Assembly: GCF_002154695.1 (NCBI RefSeq) | Contig: NZ_MTAV01000078.1 | Coordinates: 1 to 64,000 of the forward strand | DNA length: 64,000 bases | Source: Nostoc sp. T09 | GTDB lineage: Bacteria; Cyanobacteriota; Cyanobacteriia; Cyanobacteriales; Nostocaceae | Direction of reading: 5' to 3' | Part shown: one piece after another, positions 45,362-54,642 of the stretch | Numbering within the stretch: position 1 is the stretch's first letter | Layout of the letters: each line of letters opens with the position of its first letter | Program-made: the position numbers and the translations under genes | The notes under the pieces: generated by a model | What the model was told of the DNA's origin: nothing | What the model saw: only the letters and a program-made list of their open reading frames with translations | The model's database searches: none

Positions 45362-46966
45362 CTATTTCTTCAAAAAGCGCTGACGCATACGAGATATAAA
45401 AGTATTTATCTCCGGTATCTTCAGCCATGAGGCAAAGATAGCAAAAACACCAATTCCTACTAAGCCAGCAATAGATAACTCTAACAGCAGAATCAGTAAA
45501 TTTTCTTTACCTAACACCTGGCGACAACCTACCAAAGCAGCATAGCTAGCCACTCCAGACACTATGCTACCAGCAGTTAAACCGATAATTGGCAGACTCC
45601 ACTCACGCCAAGGTAAACCATTGAGTTTGCGATCGAGCAACCATAACAGCATTAACAAGGAGCTACAATTAACGCCTACTGTTGCTAATACCAAACCAGG
45701 AGCGCCAAAAGGTTTAACGAAAAACCAATCTAGTACAATATTCAAAATGATATTAAAAGTACTAATGCGAAAAGGTGTTTGACCGTCGCCCAAAGCATAA
45801 AATACCCTGACTAAAACATCACGCCCTAAATAAGCAAACATCCCAATACCATAAGCAATCAGTAACGAAGAAACTAGCTCTGTAGCCTCTTGCTTGAAAG
45901 CACCGCGCTCATACACTACTTGGACGATGGGGACAGATAAAGCTACCATCAACGCTCCTAGAGGTAGCATAGTAAAGGCAGTTAGTAGCAATCCTTGGCG
46001 AATGCGTAATTTGAGATCGTGCCAATTTTCTGGAGCAGCAAGTTTGGCAAACATCGGTAATAGGGGCAACAAAATAATATTAGAAATAATCCCTAAAGGA
46101 GTTTGCACTAGAAGATTGGCATAGTTAAATCCAGCCGCTGCACCGGGAATAGGACTGGCAAAGTAAAGATCTGTGGCAACATTAATTGGCATCATTCCAG
46201 AAGAAATGGTTGCCGGAGTCATAATTTTAATTACTTCTTGAACGCCAGGAGATTTAAAATCAAACCGCAGCTTTAATGTGCCTAACCCTAACCGCCATTG
46301 CACAATTAACTGCACCAACCATTGGAGAATCGCTCCTGCTAGAGTTCCCCAAGCTAACATCATGCCACCGATGTAAGCATATTCTGGCAGAATAATGTCT
46401 TTGCCATATTGCAGAGCTAAAATTCCAATGCCTGCAACAACGGTAATACTGGATAGTAATGGGCTAATGGAGAGTAACCAATACTGATTGGCCGCATTGA
46501 GCGTACCAAAGCCAATACCGATTAAACCAGAAAATAAAGCCATTGGAGCCATGATGCGGATCTGTTGAATAGCGATCGCTCTGGTGGTTTCTTTTAAACC
46601 ATGACCGACGAAATCTACAATCGTATCCGCAAACACAACTTGCGCCACCGTCACTAGTAACAGCACTCCAGCAACTAAGGTTGTCACTGTTTCCACAAGA
46701 GGCGCTGCTTCTTCTTGCTTGCGCTTGGCTAATACACTAACAATGGCACTGTGTAATGGTCCATTTACACCGCCGAGTAAGATTAATAAAAAACCAGGAA
46801 TAATGTAGGCATAACTATAGGCAGTGGCAGCAGCACCAACACCAAAAGCCGCAGCGATCGCTTGCTGCCGTACTAAACCAAAGATTTTACTAATTAAGGT
46901 AGCTACGGCAACAATGCCAGCAATTCCAGCGAAAGAACGAGAAGGTTTTTGGTCTTGTTTGGTCAC
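45362..46966 (-). CDS. murJ: Lipid II flippase MurJ (MviN)
   Basis: A 534-residue MOP-superfamily protein with about 14 hydrophobic segments. SRSFAGIAGIVAVATLISKI and FGLVRQQAIAAAFGVGAAA are the characteristic N-terminal MurJ segments with conserved Arg. YERGAFKQE and YALGDGQTPFRI recur in the second half. It moves lipid-linked peptidoglycan precursor across the plasma membrane. It runs leftward and has no tight operon neighbours. Confidence 0.92.
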   Translation of the reverse strand: MTKQDQKPSRSFAGIAGIVAVATLISKIFGLVRQQAIAAAFGVGAAATAYSYAYIIPGFLLILLGGVNGPLHSAIVSVLAKRKQEEAAPLVETVTTLVAGVLLLVTVAQVVFADTIVDFVGHGLKETTRAIAIQQIRIMAPMALFSGLIGIGFGTLNAANQYWLLSISPLLSSITVVAGIGILALQYGKDIILPEYAYIGGMMLAWGTLAGAILQWLVQLIVQWRLGLGTLKLRFDFKSPGVQEVIKIMTPATISSGMMPINVATDLYFASPIPGAAAGFNYANLLVQTPLGIISNIILLPLLPMFAKLAAPENWHDLKLRIRQGLLLTAFTMLPLGALMVALSVPIVQVVYERGAFKQEATELVSSLLIAYGIGMFAYLGRDVLVRVFYALGDGQTPFRISTFNIILNIVLDWFFVKPFGAPGLVLATVGVNCSSLLMLLWLLDRKLNGLPWREWSLPIIGLTAGSIVSGVASYAALVGCRQVLGKENLLILLLELSIAGLVGIGVFAIFASWLKIPEINTFISRMRQRFLKK

Positions 46967-47220
46967 GAATAATACCCGAAAACTCTTACTGAGTCGATAT
47001 CTGAAAACATTAACCTGAAATTGTAGAGTGTGTCAGGCAAATTTTCACTCATCAACAATTAAATATTGTCGAACAAACGGATCAACTTGATTATAAAACT
47101 CGCGCATCTCAGGTAGTGATACCAATTTTGGATTTTAGATTTTGGATTAAAAGCCAAAGTGATACAAAACTCGCTAAGAATTGCCCTAGAACACCCACAC
47201 TCTACTAAACGCGAAGTACT

Positions 47221-47352
47221 CTAAGGTGTTTGCGTGGGTGTCGATGTCGGTGTCGGTGTCGGCGTAGTTGTTGGTGATGGTGATGGCGTTGTTGTCACCG
47301 TAGGTGTAGGTGTAGGTATAGGAGTTTCGGTGACAGTTGGTGTCGGCGAGGG
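47221..47352 (-). repeat. Low-complexity coding repeat (Pro-Thr tail)
   Basis: GGTGTC/GGCGTA-type short repeats encode the TPTPTPTVTTTPSPSPTT-like tail of the kinase. Slippage here would change tail length without breaking the frame. Confidence 0.7.
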
Positions 47353-49377
47353 TGGGGCAGGCGTTTGGGCTACAATGCTCAGTTGATAATCTGCTGCTTG
47401 TGATGCTGTGGAAACAACAACAAATTCATAAAATCCATTTTCAGGTAGTTTGGTTGACAAACTGCGTTTAGTAGAATCTTCCAAAAATGTGATTTTGCCA
47501 GAAGGCGAATAAATTGACAGCAAAACTTTAGAATTGGCTTTGAGATTTACTTCTAAAGATTGCTCTTTGGCAAGTCCAGCAATAAAAACTTTGCCATTAC
47601 CAGGGCTGAGAGTACCACTGACTGTTTTACTTGTAGCACCTTGGTCAAAGACGATTTTTTGAAAAGCACTACCAGCCAAAATCGCACTCAGTTTGTCGCT
47701 GACAAACCCGTACCATACTTGTCCAATGGGTTGATTGGCAAAATCCTTGTTACGCTGGGTGGGAAATGCGGCGAAGAAAGCAGCATCTCCCAGATCGTAT
47801 AAAGAACGACTACCGACATTAATTTGGTTAACTTCAACTTTCCAGCGATCGCGTTCTGCTGATGTGTAAGTTCCAAGTTGCTGACGTGCTTTTGTACTGA
47901 GTAGTGCCAGTTTGTCTAATACTTCTGCTGCTTCTTGATCCCATTTTGCTCGCAAACTTTCATCTTCGGGGCGATCGCTGAGAGTCCGTCCTTTTAAACT
48001 GGGATTTTTTTCCCAGAAGAGTTGATTTACCAAGTTAATATAAAAGTTATAATCTATACCCAACTGTTGACGGCGAGCGCTCAATCTGTCTTTGCGTTGC
48101 TGTTCTGCTGGGGAATACTGAGGTGCGGTAGTGGTGGGAGTAGGTGTTGGTGAGGGTGAAATTCCGCCATCGTCTCCACCAGAACGTGATTGAATTACAT
48201 TATTTATTCCCCACAAGCCTACTCCTGCAATTCCCGCCGTTACTAGTACAACTAGGAAGGTTTTGGTTGGTGTCCAAGAATTTATGGGTTGAGGCGGAGG
48301 GGGAGCGATCGCAACTGGGGGAGATGGATAACGGGGGGAAGCGATCGCAATAGTTTCAGATGTGGTGGGAGGAGTCGGAGCTTGAGTAGGCGCTTGCGTA
48401 GGTACATGACCTACAGTCTCTGGCTGGTTGAGCGCTTCTAGAACTTGGCGCACCGATTGGTAGCGATCGCCCGGTCTTGGCGATAGCATTTTATTTAATA
48501 TTTGCCCCAAAGCTGGACTCAAAGTAACTTCTTGTTGCCATTGCCAACTGAGAGTGTAAGTATCAATTAATTCTTGCGGCTGCTTTCCTGTCAGTAAAAC
48601 TAACATGGTTGCCGCTAAAGCATATAAGTCGCTGTGGGGAGATACCAAACCAGTTTGCATCTGTTCTGGAGGTGCAAATCCCACCTTACCAAGTAGAGTT
48701 GGAGCTGGTGGCGCTCCAACTACACCAGGTTCGTAATATTGAGAAGCTACCGTTGCTACTACTTGTTTGACACCGCCAAAATCGATTAATACTGGTAGTT
48801 GATCGAGCTTGCGGAGAATTAAATTGTCTGGAGAAATATCCCGATGAATTACTCCTAGAGAGTGGATATAGTCCAAAACAGGAAGAATTTGCTGTAATAA
48901 CTGCCTGATTTCCGCCTCTGTAAACCGCGAACCTTGCAGTCGGCGGGTATTTAATAAAGAGTTGTAAGTTTGCCCTTCCACATAATCTTGCACCAAAAAC
49001 AGGTATTCCTTACCATCCAAGTTGATGCGGAAATTTTCGCGAAAGCGCGGAATTTGGGGATGTTGCAACTTGTAGAGAACACTAGCTTCTCGCTGAAACA
49101 GTTCTTCAGCTTTTTGTAAAACGTAAGCTGTTTGAACTTGGGGAGAAAATTCTTTTAAAACACAAAGTTCGCGGAAACGGTTGATATCTTCAGCTAAATA
49201 AGTCCGCCCAAAACCACCTTGCCCAATTTGACGCACAATTAAATAGCGATCGCCTAAAATTTGGCCTGGTTGGATACTGTAACTTACAGGCGTATCTAAT
49301 AATTTCTCACCGCAATTCAGGCAAAAGCGACTACCTGCGGGATTTTCGTGTTTTTTGGAGCAATAGACAGGATGCAT
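47221..49377 (-). CDS. Ser/Thr protein kinase with zinc-ribbon N-terminus and PPC-like C-terminus
   Basis: A 718-residue membrane kinase. The N-terminus has a Cys/His cluster (C6, H10, C19, C22). The kinase domain (about 44-310) has GQGGFG, K75, HRDISPDN (D180) and DFGG (D199). A Pro/Thr linker leads to one membrane helix (about 370-392). The outer part holds a helical domain (about 420-560) shared with the neighbouring kinase, then a PPC-like beta domain (about 580-675) and a Pro/Thr/Ser-rich tail. It resembles a transmembrane sensor kinase of the PknB type. It is followed by a paralogue upstream on the same strand. Confidence 0.87.
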   Translation of the reverse strand: MHPVYCSKKHENPAGSRFCLNCGEKLLDTPVSYSIQPGQILGDRYLIVRQIGQGGFGRTYLAEDINRFRELCVLKEFSPQVQTAYVLQKAEELFQREASVLYKLQHPQIPRFRENFRINLDGKEYLFLVQDYVEGQTYNSLLNTRRLQGSRFTEAEIRQLLQQILPVLDYIHSLGVIHRDISPDNLILRKLDQLPVLIDFGGVKQVVATVASQYYEPGVVGAPPAPTLLGKVGFAPPEQMQTGLVSPHSDLYALAATMLVLLTGKQPQELIDTYTLSWQWQQEVTLSPALGQILNKMLSPRPGDRYQSVRQVLEALNQPETVGHVPTQAPTQAPTPPTTSETIAIASPRYPSPPVAIAPPPPQPINSWTPTKTFLVVLVTAGIAGVGLWGINNVIQSRSGGDDGGISPSPTPTPTTTAPQYSPAEQQRKDRLSARRQQLGIDYNFYINLVNQLFWEKNPSLKGRTLSDRPEDESLRAKWDQEAAEVLDKLALLSTKARQQLGTYTSAERDRWKVEVNQINVGSRSLYDLGDAAFFAAFPTQRNKDFANQPIGQVWYGFVSDKLSAILAGSAFQKIVFDQGATSKTVSGTLSPGNGKVFIAGLAKEQSLEVNLKANSKVLLSIYSPSGKITFLEDSTKRSLSTKLPENGFYEFVVVSTASQAADYQLSIVAQTPAPPSPTPTVTETPIPTPTPTVTTTPSPSPTTTPTPTPTSTPTQTP

Positions 49378-49385
49378 ATTAATTA

Positions 49386-49502
49386 GTTAATAGTCATTAG
49401 TCATTTGTCATTAGTCAAGGGTCAAAAGTTTTCTTCCTTGTCCCCCTTGTCCCCCTTGTCTCCCTTGTCCCTTGTCTCCCCTGCTCCCCATCTCCCTTGC
49501 TC
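49386..49502. repeat. STRR heptamers followed by CCCTTGT tandem repeats
   Basis: The spacer between the two kinase genes has degenerate TAGTCAT/TTGTCAT heptamers (49386-49425), then about nine TGTCCCCCT/TGTCTCCCT-type units (49434-49502). The two repeat types also occur together at 14810-14880. Confidence 0.75.
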
Positions 49503-49503
49503 C

Positions 49504-51183
49504 TTAGTTGCCAGATTGTACCTTACTTACTTGATCGGCTGCGATCGCATACCAAATCTGACCGTAAGTTTGTTGATTCAGTTTCCCATGCGGCTGCCCG
49601 GGAAACAAGCGATCAAATTTTTCGTATGTATCTTTTGTTAATTGGTTTAGCGTATATTTACCAAACTGTCCAGATTGTGCTTGTCGCCTCCAGGTATCAT
49701 AATCTCTCTGAGAGTAGCTTCCTAGTTTACGACGAGCCGCTGGGCTAAGATTAGCCTGTTCCAATTTCTGTAACAAGTTTTCGGCAATAACAGACCATTC
49801 GTCCCGTAATCCTGCATCTTCTGCTTTGGAGGTAAGGCTGCGTCCTTGTAATTCTGGTTTTTGTGTATAAAACAAATTATCTACCATACGGATGAAAAAT
49901 CCCTCCGGAATTTCCAGTTGTTGGCGGCGACTTAAAATTTGGGTGATGCGACTTGTTCCTTTGTCGCTAACTGGTTTACTTGTAGGAATTGATATTGATG
50001 GGATTTTTGGTAGAGAAATTGTCGATACACCGCGAATAATACCATTTACCACAGCAAAACTACCTGCGCCAATTAAAACTACTACAGCCGTTCCCCCCAA
50101 ACTGACAGCAAAAGGACGCATCCAAGCAGGAAGAGGTATTTTGTTAGCTATCAATTGCGTCTTACTGTGGATTTTACTGATAATTTGATGAGTCTGTTTG
50201 CGTCCTGGGGCAACCACCATTGTTTTGATTTTGGTAATGTAAGGATTTGGGGGTTGAGTAGAGATTGTTGACGGTAGCTCCTTCAAAACTTGATTAGCAC
50301 TTTGGTAGCGAGCATTAGGTTGATAAGCCAACATCTTTTTTAAGACTGCTTCAAGTTTGGTACTGATTTTTATTTCTTTTCCCCAAAGCCAAATTCCTTG
50401 GTAACTGTCATAAAGCGCTTGCGGTTCCTTACCTGTTAGCAGCACCAAAGCTGTTACCGCTAAAGAATATAAATCGCTATTAAAAAAAACTTTACCTTGG
50501 CGTAGTTGCTCCTCGGGAGCATAGCCTTTTTTCCCCAACAAAGTATGATTTACAGCCAACTGGGTAAACCAAAAACCTTGAGAAGCCGGTAATTGCTTCA
50601 CGCCACCAAAGTCAATCAATACTGGTAGATTATCAGAACGCCGCCAAATCAAATTCTCGGGAGAGATGTCGCGGTGAACTACATCTTTAGAATGCAGGTA
50701 TGACAGTACAGGTAGGATTTTTTCCAATAATGCCAGTACTTCTTCTTCACTAAAAGTCTGCCCTTGACTTTGACGCTGTTCTAATAACTGACGATAATTA
50801 TCACCATCTATATAGTCTTGTACTAAAAAGAAAAAATCTCTACCCCCTAACTTTTCTTGTAGCGAGGCGTGAAACTGGGGGATTTGGGAATGTTGGAGTT
50901 TTTTGAGCACATTTGCTTCTCGCTCAAATAACTCTTTAGCTTTTTGTAAATCTTGCTGTTCTTGTACTTGAGGTGCAAATTCTTTCAATACGCATTGTTG
51001 GCTGGATTTATTTTTATCCTCTGCCAAATAAGTACGACCAAAACCACCCTGACCTAATTGACGTATAATTCGGTAGCGTTTATCCACAAGCTGCCCTACA
51101 GAAAGAGGCAAGGGTTCACCGCAGTGAGTACAAAAACGGTTACTGCCATTATTTACGTGTTGTTTAGTGCAATAGACCTGCAT
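49504..51183 (-). CDS. Ser/Thr protein kinase, paralogue with zinc-ribbon N-terminus
   Basis: A 559-residue kinase with the same plan as its neighbour. The Cys/His cluster is C5, H9, C18 and C21. The kinase domain (about 35-295) shows GQGGFG, K67, HRDISPEN (D172) and DFGG (D191). One membrane helix (around 365-390) separates it from the outer helical domain (about 420-555), which aligns with the neighbour's around RRQQLEIPEGFFIRMVDNLF and YGQIWYAIAADQVSKV. It lacks the PPC-like domain and Pro/Thr tail. It is upstream of the other kinase by 126 bases and both face the same way, but the repeat-filled spacer makes co-transcription uncertain. Confidence 0.86.
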   Translation of the reverse strand: MQVYCTKQHVNNGSNRFCTHCGEPLPLSVGQLVDKRYRIIRQLGQGGFGRTYLAEDKNKSSQQCVLKEFAPQVQEQQDLQKAKELFEREANVLKKLQHSQIPQFHASLQEKLGGRDFFFLVQDYIDGDNYRQLLEQRQSQGQTFSEEEVLALLEKILPVLSYLHSKDVVHRDISPENLIWRRSDNLPVLIDFGGVKQLPASQGFWFTQLAVNHTLLGKKGYAPEEQLRQGKVFFNSDLYSLAVTALVLLTGKEPQALYDSYQGIWLWGKEIKISTKLEAVLKKMLAYQPNARYQSANQVLKELPSTISTQPPNPYITKIKTMVVAPGRKQTHQIISKIHSKTQLIANKIPLPAWMRPFAVSLGGTAVVVLIGAGSFAVVNGIIRGVSTISLPKIPSISIPTSKPVSDKGTSRITQILSRRQQLEIPEGFFIRMVDNLFYTQKPELQGRSLTSKAEDAGLRDEWSVIAENLLQKLEQANLSPAARRKLGSYSQRDYDTWRRQAQSGQFGKYTLNQLTKDTYEKFDRLFPGQPHGKLNQQTYGQIWYAIAADQVSKVQSGN

Positions 51184-51448
51184 GGCGGTGAAGGATAAAC
51201 TAGGTTTTTAGAAATTGCTACAAGAGCTAAAGTTCCATTTACAGAAATTTTTGCAATTTTTACCTTTGTCTAGCAACAGACTTTAGCATTATTACTGACC
51301 TCGCTCGTCCTCGGAATCTAGTCTTAGATTATTCTTATTGTGCCAATTTTGAATACTTTGGGTATGCTGAACAATTTGAGTTGGGAAGATAATTTTTCGA
51401 TATAGTGACTACTCGATCGCAATTTGCCGCATTCTGGGAAAAAGTATT

Positions 51449-52969
51449 ATGAACTGGAAATCACAACAGCAAAGAGCAATTACAGCGTTTGGTGATTTTT
51501 TGTCTACCCCTCTAGAAACGCTACTACAACAGCATCTAGAAACTTCAACGGCATCAGCAGCTTTGGCTTTATTTCATGATGTGGCTGCTAATGTCCCAGC
51601 TTATAAAGCTTTTCTGGCAGAACAGAAAATCGATCCGGCGGCTATCCAGAGTTTAGCGGATTTTCAAAATTTACCAGCGATCGCCAAAGATAATTATATC
51701 TCGCGTTATCCTTTAGCTGATTTGTGCCGCAATGGGCAGTTATCAGAATGCGACATGATAGCGGCTTCCTCCGGTTCTACAGGTAAACCCACATTTTGGC
51801 CCCGTTTCTTCGCAGATGAACTCCAAATTGCTACACGCTTTGAGCAGATTTTTCACGATAGTTTTTATGCAGATACCAGACGCACTTTAGCAGTGATTTG
51901 CTTTACTTTGGGTACATGGGTAGGTGGAATGTTTACTACCAATTGCTGTCGCTATCTTGCCAGCAAAGGTTACCCGATTACTGTCATTACTCCTGGTAAT
52001 AATAAAGCAGAAATATTGCGTGCGGTACAGGAACTTGGTTTAGGATTTGACCAAGTTGTCTTGTTGGGATACCCGCCTTTTCTCAAAGATGTAATTGATA
52101 CAGGAATTGCTCGTGGTGTGCAGTGGCAGCAATATCATATCAAGTTAGTGATGGCGGGAGAGGTATTTAGTGAAGAATGGCGGAGTTTGGTTGGTGAAAG
52201 GATGGGTTCGCAAAATCCTTGCTACGACTTTGCATCACTTTATGGAACTGCTGATGCGGGTGTATTGGGTAATGAAACACCTTTAAGTATCTGCATTCGC
52301 CGTTTTTTAGCACAACATCCTGATGCAGCTAGAGCTTTATTTGGGGAATCTCGCTTACCAACACTGGTACAGTACGATCCCATCAGTCGGTTTTTTGAAG
52401 TGCAGGATGGCACATTGCTGTTTTCAGGAAACAATGGCATCCCCTTGGTACGTTACAACATCTTAGATACAGGCGGGATCGTTAGTTACGATGCCATGCT
52501 TCAGTTTTTGGCAGAATGGGGATTCGACCCACTCAAAGATGAACATATCTGCGTTGACACTCAGCCCACTAGAGGAATTCGTCCACTACCTTTTGTTTAT
52601 ATCTTCGGACGTTCTAACTTTACAGTTTCTTACTTTGGTGCAAATATCTATCCAGAAAATGTGACGGTAGGACTAGAGCGATCGCCAATTCCCGAATGGG
52701 TAACAGGTAAATTTGTTTTACAAGTCAAAGAAGATGCAGACAAGAACCGATTATTATCTGTAGTTGTGGAGTTAGCACCTGGGGTAGAAGCAAGCGAAGA
52801 TAAAAGAGTTGCGATCGCATCTTCGATTCTCTCGCAACTTCTACGTCTGAATAGCGAATTTGCTAACTACGTTCCAAGAGAATATCAAATGCCACAGATT
52901 GCCTTAGCTCCATCTGGTGATGCAGAATATTTTCCCATTGGGGTGAAGCATCGTTATACCCGCAAGTAG
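51449..52969 (+). CDS. PaaK-like adenylate-forming enzyme
   Basis: A 506-residue protein of the phenylacetate-CoA ligase/coenzyme F390 synthetase-related group. The ATP-binding P-loop is AASSGSTGKPTFWPRF (around 105-120). SLYGTADAGVLGNETP is the A5-type motif, and PLVRYNILDTGG is the A7-type motif with the conserved Asp. It should activate a carboxylate as an AMP ester, possibly for CoA transfer. No carrier protein or PaaK partner lies nearby, so the substrate is unknown. It begins after a 265-base spacer and ends before the exopolysaccharide leader. Confidence 0.82.
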   Translation: MNWKSQQQRAITAFGDFLSTPLETLLQQHLETSTASAALALFHDVAANVPAYKAFLAEQKIDPAAIQSLADFQNLPAIAKDNYISRYPLADLCRNGQLSECDMIAASSGSTGKPTFWPRFFADELQIATRFEQIFHDSFYADTRRTLAVICFTLGTWVGGMFTTNCCRYLASKGYPITVITPGNNKAEILRAVQELGLGFDQVVLLGYPPFLKDVIDTGIARGVQWQQYHIKLVMAGEVFSEEWRSLVGERMGSQNPCYDFASLYGTADAGVLGNETPLSICIRRFLAQHPDAARALFGESRLPTLVQYDPISRFFEVQDGTLLFSGNNGIPLVRYNILDTGGIVSYDAMLQFLAEWGFDPLKDEHICVDTQPTRGIRPLPFVYIFGRSNFTVSYFGANIYPENVTVGLERSPIPEWVTGKFVLQVKEDADKNRLLSVVVELAPGVEASEDKRVAIASSILSQLLRLNSEFANYVPREYQMPQIALAPSGDAEYFPIGVKHRYTRK

Positions 52970-52982
52970 CAGGTACGCACCT

Positions 52983-53111
52983 GCACGCTACATCCAAGCG
53001 GATATCTGAGTGGATAATTTTATCTTCCACCTGGGATGTAGTCTGTATTAGACGTGGTTTTAACCATTAGGTAGTGTTTCGTATTCTGTCTCTGTAGGAA
53101 ACTGTACTAAG
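52983..53111 (+). promoter_or_regulatory. EPS leader element, copy A
   Basis: Non-coding leader 86 bases before the Wzz-like gene. Its first 39 bases (GCACGCTAC...AAGCGG...GTGGATAATTTT) share 30 identities, with no gaps, with copy B at 61882. Both copies share ACTGTACTAA at nearly the same distance (118 and 116 bases from the start). The region can hold a promoter or a transcribed leader. Being found twice in one exopolysaccharide locus and nowhere else I noticed suggests a locus-specific control element. Confidence 0.6.
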
Positions 53112-53197
53112 GATTGCAAATAAAGTCTTAGGTCGCTCAAGCCACGAGTTACTTAAGCTTTGTAATTTCCGCCAGTTCCCGAGTTAAAGGATTTTTA

Positions 53198-54625
53198 ATG
53201 ACTAATTGGATAGAAATCTCTGCTGAATACTCTGGCAAATCAGGAAAATTATCAGCAACACGAGGACGTTGGCAACGTTACTTTTTTCTGGGTTTAGCAA
53301 CCAATTTAGTCTTTTGGGCTTCAGCTTTTCTTTATTTAAAAGTTACACCACCAACCTATACCAGTTCTTCAGCTATTAATCTGCCAGGAGCATGGACAAA
53401 TGCCAATGTTAATTTACCAAACATTGGTCAAGCTAATTATGAAAATGTGTCTCCATACGCTGCTCTTTCTACTCAAGATCCAAGAGAAATTTATAAATTT
53501 ATTGCTGAAAGCGAACCTGTATTGAAGGCAGCAGCATCTCAGCTTAATATGTCTTTAGAAGAGTTTGGCAACCCTCGGCTCAAGCTAATAGTTAATACTT
53601 CGCTCATGAGCGTGGAGTTCCAAGCCGCCAGTCCCGAGAAAGCTCGAATTAAATCTATAGCTTTTTATCAAGCATTGCAAGCAAGACTCAATGAGCTTAG
53701 AAATCAAGAAGCGAGTCAAAGAGATATAGGTTACCAAAGCGCCCTGACTTCTTCACAAAAAAAATTGGCAATCGTTCAGAAGCGTCTTTCAAATTACAAA
53801 GCAAGTTCAGGTTTGAGTTCTGACAATCAAATTACTGACCTGACAACCAACATTGAACAGCTACGTAGACAAAGAGCCGAAATACTCGCTCAACAACAAC
53901 AGGCTAGTACTCGTCTGGCACAATTATCGGCCAATTTAAAACTATCTGCTGGACAAGCTACAGATGCTTTTACCCTTCAAAGCGACCAGATATTTCAACA
54001 GAACTTAAAAAACTATAGTGATGCTAGCGCTGCTGTAGTTGTTTTAGAATCCAAATTTTTGCCTAACCATCCTACACTAGTAACAGAGAAAGCCAAGCGA
54101 GACGCTGCTCAACAGGCTTTGCTAGACCGAGGTCAGTCTCTTTTAGGACGACCAGTCAGTTTGGCAACTCTAAAGCAGTTAAACCTTAGTAGCAACAACT
54201 TTAGTAACACTGCTCCTCGAGACACTCTTTTCCAAGAACTAGTTAAAGTTCAAGCAGACCAAAAGGGACTCACAACCCAAGCTCAAGCACTGGACCAACA
54301 GATTGCCCAACTTGAGAGTAGACTCAAGATTTTAACACAGCAACAGACCACCTTGGATTCCCTGAAGCGAGATACGCAAATTGCTGAAGCAGTCTTTTCC
54401 TCCACTTTGACCAGACTGGATATTAGCAAGTCGAATACATTTGGCTCTTATCCACTTATTCAGCTTGTTTCACAGCCCACCTTACCCAAGAATCCGAGTT
54501 CACCAAATAAGAAATTGGTATTACTAGGCGCAGCTTCAGGTTCTCTTTTTGTATCCCTTGGGCTAGTGTTACTTTGGTGGCGCGAACGTAAAAATTCTAT
54601 ATCTGATAAAACTGTGAATACATAG
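53198..54625 (+). CDS. Polysaccharide chain-length/export protein (Wzz/GumC-like)
   Basis: A 475-residue polysaccharide co-polymerase. A membrane helix near residues 29-50 (YFFLGLATNLVFWASAFLYL) precedes a periplasmic Wzz domain. Long coiled-coil segments follow (about 180-380). A second helix near 440-462 (LVLLGAASGSLFVSLGLVLL) is preceded by QPTLPKNPSSPNK, the typical Pro-rich Wzz signature. There is no C-terminal tyrosine-kinase domain, unlike many cyanobacterial relatives. It sets chain length or links the polymerase to export. It is first in the exopolysaccharide operon and is preceded by leader copy A. Confidence 0.85.
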   Translation: MTNWIEISAEYSGKSGKLSATRGRWQRYFFLGLATNLVFWASAFLYLKVTPPTYTSSSAINLPGAWTNANVNLPNIGQANYENVSPYAALSTQDPREIYKFIAESEPVLKAAASQLNMSLEEFGNPRLKLIVNTSLMSVEFQAASPEKARIKSIAFYQALQARLNELRNQEASQRDIGYQSALTSSQKKLAIVQKRLSNYKASSGLSSDNQITDLTTNIEQLRRQRAEILAQQQQASTRLAQLSANLKLSAGQATDAFTLQSDQIFQQNLKNYSDASAAVVVLESKFLPNHPTLVTEKAKRDAAQQALLDRGQSLLGRPVSLATLKQLNLSSNNFSNTAPRDTLFQELVKVQADQKGLTTQAQALDQQIAQLESRLKILTQQQTTLDSLKRDTQIAEAVFSSTLTRLDISKSNTFGSYPLIQLVSQPTLPKNPSSPNKKLVLLGAASGSLFVSLGLVLLWWRERKNSISDKTVNT

Positions 54626-54642
54626 AAAAAGATATTGGGATA

